Of a stretch of DNA of 14,219 nucleotides, positions 1 to 8,364 are shown one piece after another (position 1 is the first letter of the stretch; each line of letters opens with the position of its first letter). The DNA lies in assembly GCA_002405525.1 (NCBI GenBank), contig DHLY01000100.1, positions 37,567-51,785 of the forward strand. The letters are read 5' to 3'. The stretch is from Proteobacteria bacterium UBA4656 (lineage in GTDB: Bacteria; Pseudomonadota; Gammaproteobacteria; Xanthomonadales; Ahniellaceae). Both the position numbers and the translations under genes were made by a program. The notes beneath the pieces were generated by a model. The model was given only the letters and a program-made list of their open reading frames with translations, was not told the origin of the DNA and did not search any database.

Positions 1-677
1 GGGTCCATTTCCTGCAGCTGCACGCACAGGCACTCCGCGAGCGAGCGGCTGGCCACGCCCGCCGGGTCGAGACGCTGCACCCGGCGACGAACCGCTTCGA
101 TCTCGTCGTCCCCCGCCGCGGTGCCGGGTCCGAGCGCGGCGCGCACCGCGTCGTGATCCTCGCGCAGGTAGCCGTCCTCGTCGAGCAGTTCGATGATCGC
201 CTCACCGATTGCATGGTCGCGCGCCGACATCCGGGTCAGGTTCAATTGCCAGCGCAGGTGGTCCTGCAGGGTTTCGGGTGCGGCGGACTGCTCCTCCCAT
301 GCGTTCTCGTCGTCGGGCGCGCCACCGCGGGCAGCCGGCTCCCACCCGCCGTCTGCACCGTCTTCGGGCCAGTCTTCTGCGGAGGCTTCGCGCTCCGGGC
401 CAGCGTCCGCATCGGGCTCCCCGACGTCCCGCCGGTCGGCGGAGAGATCGCTGTCCGTGACCTGCGGGCCCTGATCCCGCACAGCATCACTGGGGCTCGC
501 CGCAGCGCCCTGCGGGTCGCCGTCCCCCTCGCGTTCGAGCAGCGGGTTGCTCTCCAGCGCTTCGCGGACCTCGGTTTCCAGTTCCGCCGCCGACAACTGC
601 AGCAGTCGGATCGCCTGGCGCAACTGCGGCGTCAGGGTCAGCGACTGTGAGACGCCGAGTCGGAGGGATGGCTTCAT
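1..677 (-). CDS. rpoN: RNA polymerase sigma-54 factor RpoN, N-terminal part (3' end outside the window)
   Basis: Sigma-54 directs RNA polymerase to -24/-12 promoters that need an AAA+ activator. Reading from ATG at 677 gives 225 residues before the window edge. Residues 1-48 are the activator-interacting region I, rich in Leu and Gln, with the typical TPQLRQAIRLLQLSAAELE and ESNPLLE. Residues 49-135 are acidic and low-complexity (region II), which looks long for the family. From about 138 the core-binding region III begins, with AIIELLDEDGYL (160-171) and VQRLDPAGVASRSLAECL. The DNA-binding HTH and RpoN box lie beyond the edge. It is the last gene seen of the kdsC-lptCAB-rpoN run, a widely conserved proteobacterial order. 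A 128-base gap from lptB holds a hairpin and a candidate promoter, so rpoN may be partly independently transcribed. Identity is very secure; the start is supported by the standard N terminus. Confidence 0.96.
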   Translation of the reverse strand, partial: MKPSLRLGVSQSLTLTPQLRQAIRLLQLSAAELETEVREALESNPLLEREGDGDPQGAAASPSDAVRDQGPQVTDSDLSADRRDVGEPDADAGPEREASAEDWPEDGADGGWEPAARGGAPDDENAWEEQSAAPETLQDHLRWQLNLTRMSARDHAIGEAIIELLDEDGYLREDHDAVRAALGPGTAAGDDEIEAVRRRVQRLDPAGVASRSLAECLCVQLQEMD

Positions 678-743
678 CGCGGCCTGTGGGTCCTGCGCCA
701 GGACCGCAAGCGGCACCGAAGCAAGAAACGTTCCATGTCCGAC

Positions 744-773
744 TCTATAGCCGGGCCGGGGTGGGCGCCGCAA
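744..773 (-). promoter_or_regulatory. Candidate sigma-70 promoter for rpoN
   Basis: On the minus strand a TTGCGG -35-like box (773-768) is followed after 18 bases by TATAGA (749-744). Transcription would begin near 737, about 60 bases before the rpoN ATG at 677. The match is moderate and rests on pattern reading only. Confidence 0.4.
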
Positions 774-777
774 GGGC

Positions 778-796
778 CGCGCGCAGTCCGCGCGCG
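778..796 (-). terminator. GC hairpin after lptB (possible weak terminator or pause)
   Basis: A 7-bp stem (GCGCGCG at 790-796 paired with CGCGCGC at 778-784) with a 5-base loop begins 10 bases after the lptB stop on the minus strand. No U-run follows, so it is not a classical intrinsic terminator. It could thin transcription into rpoN or protect the 3' end of the lpt message. Alternating GC makes chance pairing possible. Confidence 0.3.
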
Positions 797-805
797 TCGC
801 GGGTG

Positions 806-1525
806 CTACATCCGGAATGACTGCCCGAGGTACACCGCGCGCACGTCGGCGTTGGCCAGCAGATCGGCGGGTCTGCCTTCCGCCAGTACCGCGCCGGCGT
901 TGAGGATGTAGCCGCGGTCGACGATGCCGAGCGTCTCGCGCACGTTGTGGTCGGTGATCAGCACGCCGATGCCGCGCGACTTCAGGTGCGCGACGATGCG
1001 CTGGATCTCCGCCACCGAGATCGGGTCGACGCCGGCGAATGGCTCGTCGAGCAGCATGAAGCGCGGCCGCGCGGCCAGGGCGCGAGCGATCTCCACGCGG
1101 CGCCGCTCGCCGCCGGACAGGGACTGGCCCTGTGCGGCGGCGAGGTGGGTGACCTGCAGTTCGTCGAGCAGTCGATCGCACTCGCGCTTGCGCGCGGCCG
1201 CATCGAGGTCCGGTCGCAGCTCGAGGATGGCCATCACGTTGTCGGCCACGCTCAGGCTGCGGAAGACGGACGCTTCCTGCGGCAGGTAGCCGACGCCCAG
1301 TCGAGCGCGGGCGTGCATCGGCAGCGCGGTCAGTTCGTTTTCGTCGAGCATGATGCGGCCGGCGTCGGCGGCCACGAGACCGACGACCATGTAAAAGCAT
1401 GTGGTCTTGCCCGCGCCGTTGGGCCCGAGCAGGCCGACCACCTCGCCCGGCGCGAGATCGAACGAGAATTCGCGCACGACCTCTCGCGCGCGGTAGCGCT
1501 TTCTGAGGCCGCGCGCGGAGAGCAT
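806..1525 (-). CDS. lptB: LPS export ABC transporter ATP-binding protein LptB
   Basis: LptB is the cytoplasmic ATPase that works with LptF/LptG to pull LPS out of the inner membrane and push it along the LptC-LptA bridge. The 239-residue product has full ABC signatures: Walker A GPNGAGKTT at 34-42, Q-loop Gln83, signature LSGGE at 136-140, Walker B MLLDEP at 157-162 with catalytic Glu161, and the switch His193 in ITDHNVRE. The length matches the family (about 240). Its ATG shares one base with the lptA stop (TGATG at 1527-1523), so translation is probably coupled. lptF and lptG are not in the window and usually lie elsewhere. No key residue is missing. Confidence 0.97.
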   Translation of the reverse strand: MLSARGLRKRYRAREVVREFSFDLAPGEVVGLLGPNGAGKTTCFYMVVGLVAADAGRIMLDENELTALPMHARARLGVGYLPQEASVFRSLSVADNVMAILELRPDLDAAARKRECDRLLDELQVTHLAAAQGQSLSGGERRRVEIARALAARPRFMLLDEPFAGVDPISVAEIQRIVAHLKSRGIGVLITDHNVRETLGIVDRGYILNAGAVLAEGRPADLLANADVRAVYLGQSFRM

Positions 1526-2058
1526 CAGTCGGCGGGCTTGTCCGCCGCCGGTGCGGTGGGCTGCTTCGGCTGCGGGTTCATGCGCAGGAATACGCGGTTG
1601 CCGCCCTCCGGCCCGCCGGCGTCGAGGCGACCGGTTTCGAGGTTGTAGGTGATGCGCTCGCCGCGCAATTCGCCCTGCGGCTGTGCGACCACCGCGTCAC
1701 CGGTCAGCACCACGAGCTTGCCGCCCATGTCGTAATCGATCGTGGCCGCGCGCGCGTCGAGGCGGCCGCCGTCATCGAGGTCCTCGGCCAGCGTCGCGGG
1801 TGCGCCGGTGAGCACGGCGCGCGAGACCTCGCCGGCGTCGTTGCGGCTGATCTCGGCGCGTTCGGCGCGCACCCGCAGGGTGCCCTGCACGATACGCACG
1901 TTGCCGCTGAGCACCGCGTCGCCGGCGTCGACGTTGGACACCATGCCGTCGGCGTCGATCTCCATCGGCTGCTCGCGGTCACTCTTGAGCGCGGCCGCGG
2001 GTACTGCGGCGACGAGCAGAGCCATCGCGAGCACGGGCACTTCAGCGCGGTTTCTCAT
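1525..2058 (-). CDS. lptA: Periplasmic LPS-bridge protein LptA
   Basis: LptA forms the periplasmic beta-jellyroll filament that carries LPS from LptC to LptD/E in the outer membrane. The 177-residue product has a signal peptide (residues 1-23, hydrophobic VLAMALLVAAVPAAA, likely cut after AAA). An OstA/LptA-type domain follows (about 29-160), with DREQPMEIDADGM and later GDAVVAQPQGELRGERITYNLETGRL, the usual end of the fold. The last 17 residues are Pro/Ala/Lys-rich and probably disordered. The start ATG (2058) lies 17 bases inside the end of lptC, and the stop overlaps lptB. The length is near the E. coli protein (185). Assigned by motifs and by its place between lptC and lptB. Confidence 0.94.
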   Translation of the reverse strand: MRNRAEVPVLAMALLVAAVPAAALKSDREQPMEIDADGMVSNVDAGDAVLSGNVRIVQGTLRVRAERAEISRNDAGEVSRAVLTGAPATLAEDLDDGGRLDARAATIDYDMGGKLVVLTGDAVVAQPQGELRGERITYNLETGRLDAGGPEGGNRVFLRMNPQPKQPTAPAADKPAD

Positions 2059-2626
2059 AGCGGGCGTTTACGTCGGCGAGCAAGCTGAAGCGTTTTCGCT
2101 TGAGGTCGGCATCGAGGCCGACGCCGCGCAGTATAAGCCCCGGCTGGGCGAGGGTCACCGGGGCGTCGGAAGCCATGCGGTCCTCCGCCAGCAGCGCGGT
2201 GAGGCGTTCGGTGCGCAACGAGACCGGCGGCGAATCGGCATCCGGCCGGCGGTCGGCGGCCACCGATTCAGACAGGCGCAGTTCCTTGCCGTCTGCGCGC
2301 ACCCAGGCGCGCCGCGCGCTGGCGTCCCAGGCATCGTCGGCGCCATCGAGGATCACGAAGCGGGGCTGATCGATCTCGAAGGTGCCGAGAAACGGGTGCC
2401 GCGCGAGGCGGGGCGACTCGACGGTGAAGGCGAGCCGCCCGTCGTCGCCCATGGCGCGCAGCGAGAAGTCGGACAGAACGTAGTCCGACCGCGGTGGCCC
2501 CACGAAGTCGAATGCGTCGCCGCCGCGGCCTTGCAGCCAGACGAGCCACGCGGTGGTCGCGGCGACCACCGCCAGGGCCGCCGCCCACTCCAGGCTGCGG
2601 CGCACGCCGGCGGTGGCCGACGTCAT
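2042..2626 (-). CDS. lptC: LPS export protein LptC (inner-membrane anchored)
   Basis: LptC is the bitopic inner-membrane protein that takes LPS from LptB2FG and hands it to LptA. The 194-residue product has a short basic N terminus, one transmembrane helix (about 13-31, Ala/Val/Trp-rich) and a periplasmic domain. That domain contains SDYVLSDFSLRAMGDDG and later LRTERLTALLAEDRMASDAPVTL, the recurring LptC (DUF1239) pattern. The chosen ATG (2626) forms a 4-base ATGA overlap with the kdsC stop. A longer in-frame start at 2689 exists, but it would add an Arg-rich stretch and overlap kdsC more. Sequence conservation in this family is low, so synteny carries part of the call. Confidence 0.9.
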   Translation of the reverse strand: MTSATAGVRRSLEWAAALAVVAATTAWLVWLQGRGGDAFDFVGPPRSDYVLSDFSLRAMGDDGRLAFTVESPRLARHPFLGTFEIDQPRFVILDGADDAWDASARRAWVRADGKELRLSESVAADRRPDADSPPVSLRTERLTALLAEDRMASDAPVTLAQPGLILRGVGLDADLKRKRFSLLADVNARYEKPR

Positions 2627-3177
2627 GCCGGTGTCCAGCGCGCGAGCACCGCCGCGGCGCCACCCTGCGCGGCCACGATCAGGTCGCACAGTTCGCGCAC
2701 CGCACCGCGGCCGCCTGCGAGTTGGGTGCGCCAGTGCACGCGTTCGCGCACCCAGGGGTGGGCGTTGGGTGGCGCGCAGGACAGGCCTGCGCGCAGCAGA
2801 CAGCCGAGATCGGGCAGATCGTCGCCCATGTAGGACACCTGATCCAGCGACAGCCCGAGCCGCCCGGCGATCGCCTGCAGGCAGCCCAGCTTGTCCTTCT
2901 GCCCCTGGTGCACCTCGGCAATGCCCAACTCCGCCGCGCGCGCGGCCACCACACCCGACGAACGCGCGGTGATGATCGCCACGGTGACGCCGTGGTCGCG
3001 GAGCATCTTCAAGCCGAAGCCGTCGAGCACGTGGAACTGCTTGCTCTCGATCCCGTCGGCGTCGAATCCGAGCCGGCCATCGGTCATCACGCCGTCGACG
3101 TCGAAGGCGGCGAGGCGGATCTTCGCGGCGCGCTCGCGGATCGGGGCGGGGAGGTCGGCGAGGTGGTTGTAGGGCAT
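2623..3177 (-). CDS. kdsC: 3-deoxy-D-manno-octulosonate 8-phosphate phosphatase KdsC
   Basis: KdsC removes the phosphate from Kdo 8-phosphate to give Kdo, the sugar that links lipid A to core oligosaccharide. It is a cytoplasmic HAD-superfamily enzyme without a large cap. The 184-residue product has HAD motif I FDVDGVMTDG with nucleophile Asp26 and acid/base Asp28, motif II IITARSS (Thr70), the Lys94/Lys96 region (QGQKDKL) and motif III MGDDLPDL (Asp119/Asp120). FHVLDGFGLKML, typical of KdsC, is present. The first gene of a coupled run, it overlaps lptC by 4 bases. Upstream (3178-3400) is a G-rich spacer separating it from kdsD. The length is close to E. coli KdsC (188). Confidence 0.96.
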   Translation of the reverse strand: MPYNHLADLPAPIRERAAKIRLAAFDVDGVMTDGRLGFDADGIESKQFHVLDGFGLKMLRDHGVTVAIITARSSGVVAARAAELGIAEVHQGQKDKLGCLQAIAGRLGLSLDQVSYMGDDLPDLGCLLRAGLSCAPPNAHPWVRERVHWRTQLAGGRGAVRELCDLIVAAQGGAAAVLARWTPA

Positions 3178-3215
3178 GCGGCGGGACTCGAGGGGCTTTC
3201 GGGGGTGCGTCCCAA

Positions 3216-3282
3216 GGGCTCAGGGCTAAGGGCTCAGGGTCCAGTACGCGGGGCGGGGCGCATAGGGCAAAGGGTATAGGGG
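3216..3282 (+). repeat. Tandem G-rich heptamers: two G-quadruplex motifs in the kdsC-kdsD spacer
   Basis: The plus strand reads GGGCTCA, GGGCTAA, GGGCTCA, GGG from 3216 to 3239: four G3 tracts with exactly four-base loops. After ten bases a second run at 3250-3282 has GGGG, C, GGGG, a 6-base loop, GGG-CAAA-GGG-TATA-GGGG. Both fit the G3+N1-7 quadruplex rule. The G-strand is the template strand for the kdsD/kdsC direction, so the transcript would carry the C-rich complement. It may be a simple-sequence expansion or a transcription-pausing element; function is unknown. Confidence 0.75.
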
Positions 3283-3370
3283 CGGCACCGTGTCGCGATG
3301 CGGTCGCCTACTGGCGCTTCAGGCAGCGGTCACGGAAGCGCCACGCCCAGCCGCGAGCGTCCACTCCTTC

Positions 3371-3399
3371 GGCAGGGCCCTGTACCCCGGGGCCCTGCC
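3371..3399 (-). terminator. Terminator-like hairpin just after kdsD
   Basis: GGCAGGGCCC (3371-3380) and GGGCCCTGCC (3390-3399) form a perfect 10-bp stem with a 9-base loop. It starts one base beyond the kdsD stop codon on the minus strand. No U-tract follows, as is common in very GC-rich genomes. Likely a 3' end or attenuation hairpin between kdsD and kdsC. Confidence 0.55.
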
Positions 3400-3400
3400 T

Positions 3401-4414
3401 TCAGACCACGCCTGCGCGCAGCAAGTCGTGGATATTCAAGGCCCCGACCACCCGCTGCTCGCCGTCGACCACCAGCAGCGCGTTGATCTTGTGGTCCTCC
3501 ATCATGCGCGCGGCCTCGACCGCCAGCTTGTCGGAGGCGATGGTCTTGGCGCCCGGCGTCATCACCCGCGCCACCGGCGTGGTGCGCAGGTCGATCTGCG
3601 CGTCGTCGAGCATCCGGCGCAGGTCGCCGTCGGTGAACACGCCGAGCAGCTTCATCGAGTGATCGACTACCGCGGTCATGCCGAGGCCCTTGCGCGTCAT
3701 CTCGACCAGTGCGTCCGACAGCATCGCGTCCGGGCCGACACGGGGGATCTGTTCGCCGGTGTGCATCACGTCGGCGATGCGCAGCAGCAGGCGGCGGCCG
3801 AGGGCGCCCGCCGGATGCGAGCGCGCGAAGTCCTCCGCGGTGAAGCCCCGCGCCTCCAGCAGCGCGATGGCGAGCGCATCGCCCATCACCAGCGCGGCGG
3901 TGGTGCTGGCGGTGGGCGCGAGCCCCAGCGGGCAGGCCTCGGCCGGCACGCTCGCGTCGAGGTGGGCATCCGACAGCCGTGCCAGGGTGGAGTTGGGGTT
4001 GCCCGACAGGCCGACCAGCGGCACGCCCTGGCGCTTGATCAGCGGCAGGATGGTGAGAAGCTCGTCGGTCTCGCCGGAGTTCGACAGTGCCAGCACCACG
4101 TCCTTCGGCGTGATCATGCCGAGATCGCCGTGGCTGGCCTCGCCCGGGTGAACGAAGAAGGCCGGCGTGCCGGTCGACGCGAGCGTGGCGGCGATCTTGT
4201 TGGCGACGTGGCCGGACTTGCCCATCCCGGTGACCACCACCCTGCCGGCGCAGGCCAGCATCAGCTCGCAAGCGCGAAGAAACGCGCCATCGAGGCGCGT
4301 GGCGAGCCCGCCGATCGCGCGGGCTTCGATGTGGATTACCTCGCGGCCCGAGCGCAGCAGGCGCTCCGGGTCGAGGCGGGGCAGGGCGGGGACGGCGCGG
4401 ACCTGGGCGTTCAT
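3401..4414 (-). CDS. kdsD: Arabinose 5-phosphate isomerase KdsD (SIS + two CBS domains)
   Basis: KdsD interconverts ribulose 5-phosphate and arabinose 5-phosphate, the first step towards Kdo for LPS. The 337-residue product has a sugar isomerase (SIS) domain at about 45-195, with VTGMGKSGHVANKIAATLAS (Lys66 likely catalytic), HPGEASHGDLGMI and SNSGETDELL (111-120). FARSHPAGALGRRLLLR follows, with His200 at the position of the E. coli catalytic His. Two CBS repeats come next (about 212-270, with GVFTDGDLRRML; and 283-337, ending ALNIHDLLRAGVV). The length fits the family (about 328). The ATG at 4414 lies 68 bases inside the divergent ibaG/kdsD control region and lacks a clear Shine-Dalgarno. 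The same reading frame stays open far upstream across ibaG and murA, which is a GC artefact. Confidence 0.95.
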   Translation of the reverse strand: MNAQVRAVPALPRLDPERLLRSGREVIHIEARAIGGLATRLDGAFLRACELMLACAGRVVVTGMGKSGHVANKIAATLASTGTPAFFVHPGEASHGDLGMITPKDVVLALSNSGETDELLTILPLIKRQGVPLVGLSGNPNSTLARLSDAHLDASVPAEACPLGLAPTASTTAALVMGDALAIALLEARGFTAEDFARSHPAGALGRRLLLRIADVMHTGEQIPRVGPDAMLSDALVEMTRKGLGMTAVVDHSMKLLGVFTDGDLRRMLDDAQIDLRTTPVARVMTPGAKTIASDKLAVEAARMMEDHKINALLVVDGEQRVVGALNIHDLLRAGVV

Positions 4415-4451
4415 GGGCGTGGCGTTTGGCGGGCGCGGTGGTTGCGCAATG

Positions 4452-4474
4452 CGCCCGCCGTGTTCCGGCGGGCG
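4452..4474. promoter_or_regulatory. 9-bp stem hairpin in the kdsD leader
   Basis: CGCCCGCCG (4452-4460) and CGGCGGGCG (4466-4474) pair perfectly around the 5-base loop TGTTC. On the minus strand this lies in the predicted 5' leader of kdsD. On the plus strand it covers where the ibaG -35 box should be. It could be an attenuator, an operator or a chance GC palindrome. Confidence 0.4.
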
Positions 4475-4480
4475 GCCTGG

Positions 4481-4504
4481 GCTAGAATCGCAGGTCATTC
4501 TAGC
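4481..4504. promoter_or_regulatory. Mirrored divergent promoter: TAGAAT -10 hexamers on both strands
   Basis: GCTAGAAT (4481-4488) and ATTCTAGC (4497-4504) form a perfect 8-bp inverted repeat with an 8-base centre. Each arm carries TAGAAT, a good -10 hexamer: at 4483-4488 for ibaG-murA on the plus strand and at 4502-4497 for kdsD on the minus strand. No strong -35 is visible on either side. TGTTCC at 4461-4466 has a 16-base spacing for the plus strand. The two start sites would lie within a few bases of each other's -10 box, so the promoters overlap. Confidence 0.6.
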
Positions 4505-4564
4505 GCCGCCGGCCGGCCAACGCTGCGCCGGCCCATGCGGCGCCCACTCCCGGACACCTTGCCC

Positions 4565-4807
4565 ATGGACGCCAACCGCATCAAGAACCTGATCGAACAC
4601 GGACTCCCGGGCGCTGTCGTCGATGTGCGCGGTGATGACGGCGTGCATTTCGAGGCCACGGTGGTGACCGACGCCTTCGCCGGCAAGCTGCCGCTGGCAC
4701 GGCACCGGATGGTGTACGCCACGCTCGGCGACCTGATGGGCGGCGCGATCCATGCGCTGGCGCTGAAAACCCTGACCCCGGCCGAACGCGCCGCGCAGGG
4801 GGGCTGA
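4565..4807 (+). CDS. ibaG: BolA family protein IbaG (YrbA-like)
   Basis: IbaG is a small BolA-family cytoplasmic protein that partners monothiol glutaredoxin in binding a [2Fe-2S] cluster and is linked to acid stress in E. coli. The 80-residue product has the compact alpha-beta BolA fold pattern: an N-terminal helix (IKNLIEHGLPGAVVDVRGDDG), a beta strand with HFEATVVTDAF, the conserved LPLARHRMVYATLGDLMGGAIHALALKTLTPAE, and a short tail. Arg/His in LARHRMVY matches the family ligand region. The length matches E. coli IbaG (about 84-89). It is 3 bases upstream of murA, as in E. coli and many proteobacteria. The start at 4565 is the first ATG that leaves the full fold, though no strong Shine-Dalgarno precedes it. 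Confidence 0.93.
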   Translation: MDANRIKNLIEHGLPGAVVDVRGDDGVHFEATVVTDAFAGKLPLARHRMVYATLGDLMGGAIHALALKTLTPAERAAQGG

Positions 4808-6070
<1,263 letters not shown>

Positions 6071-6073
6071 AAA

Positions 6074-6154
6074 CCGGGGTCGTAGCACTTTTTCGCCGTC
6101 ACATCGCGTGGGCGGTCGGAGTCGACCGGCGGCGAAGACGCACTCCGACCCCGG
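6074..6154. repeat. 81-bp nested inverted-repeat element (MITE/REPIN-like)
   Basis: Outer arms of 25 bases (6074-6098 and 6130-6154) are inverted copies at 20 of 25 positions, starting with a perfect 9-bp CCGGGGTCG/CGACCCCGG and ending with a perfect 7-bp TTCGCCG/CGGCGAA. Inside, CGGTCG-GAGT-CGACCG (6113-6128) makes a smaller hairpin. GGTCGGAGT (6114-6122) can also pair with ACTCCGACC (6142-6150). It lies 3 bases after the murA stop. The layout resembles small non-autonomous repeats mobilised in trans, such as those tied to REP-associated tyrosine transposases. No transposase is in the window. Confidence 0.65.
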
Positions 6155-6161
6155 CGGTAGA

Positions 6162-6185
6162 GCGGCGGGCCCGTGGGCCCGCCGC
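6162..6185. terminator. Bidirectional GC hairpin between convergent murA and S8 protease genes
   Basis: GCGGCGGGCCC (6162-6172) and GGGCCCGCCGC (6175-6185) are perfect 11-base inverted repeats with GT between them, folding as about 10 bp with a 4-base loop. It lies 26 bases after the protease stop and about 90 after the murA stop. There is no T-run on either side. A shared terminator for both genes is the natural reading. Confidence 0.6.
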
Positions 6186-6211
6186 CTGCATCGCATGACT
6201 GCGCAGCGACC

Positions 6212-7966
<1,755 letters not shown>

Positions 7967-8060
7967 GTACGAACTTCTCCCCAGGTTGACGAGTTGGACC
8001 ATCGGGGACCGTCCACGGGCGTGGCCGGCCATCGCGACGGAGGGAGGACGCCGACCACAC

Positions 8061-8082
8061 CGGTGCCTGCCCCCAGGCACCG
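8061..8082 (-). promoter_or_regulatory. Leader hairpin ahead of the S8 protease
   Basis: CGGTGCCTG (8061-8069) and CAGGCACCG (8074-8082) pair over 9 bp; on the transcript the loop is GGGG. It lies in the predicted 5' leader, about 95 bases before the start codon. It could be a regulatory RNA structure or an operator palindrome. Confidence 0.45.
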
Positions 8083-8114
8083 ACGGCGCGCCCCGACTTC
8101 GCGGCGACATCCGA

Positions 8115-8142
8115 AGGCTATTCGAAAGCGCGCGCTTGTCAA
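8115..8142 (-). promoter_or_regulatory. Candidate sigma-70 promoter for the S8 protease
   Basis: A perfect TTGACA (8142-8137) is followed by 16 bases and TAGCCT (8120-8115), which keeps the key T, A and final T of a -10 box. Start of transcription near 8108 would give a leader of about 142 bases. The strong -35 with a weak -10 suggests an activator or regulated expression. Confidence 0.5.
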
Positions 8143-8364
8143 CGGTACTGGCGCACGTTTCCGGCATCGTGCCGGCGTGCGGCGCGATCACCAGATGTGC
8201 GCGCGCTTGCGGCGGCGCAGCGAATATGTCCGGACGAATCGTCGCGCCGCAGTGCGCGCAGGCCAGCCGTCCCATGTGCGTACGATGCGCGGCGACGGCG
8301 GCCTCGTCGCGGACCTGGTGCGGGAGGGAGGCCCGCGGATCGTGTTCGAGGTTTGCTTCGCGCA

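Larger units (their letters stand above)
7967..8364. other. 398-base region without a confident gene, upstream of the S8 protease
   Basis: It holds a candidate promoter (8115-8142), a leader hairpin (8061-8082) and the protease ribosome site (GGAGAA at 7980-7975). On the minus strand a reading frame starts with ATG at 8365, overlapping the stop of the DUF3108 gene as TGATG, and stays open through to the protease. Its first 72 codons have about 79% G or C at third positions (hand count) and encode a CAHCG motif. That could be a small coupled protein, a remnant, or chance in this GC-rich DNA. I recognise no family. Confidence 0.5.

Noticed and set aside
153..650. Plus-strand open frames over the rpoN N terminus
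   Set aside because: The minus strand encodes an unmistakable RpoN region I and III; plus frames have no family resemblance.
3290..4807. A 505-codon plus-strand frame ending in the ibaG sequence
   Set aside because: The first 425 codons are antisense to kdsD and resemble no family; the real gene begins at 4565.
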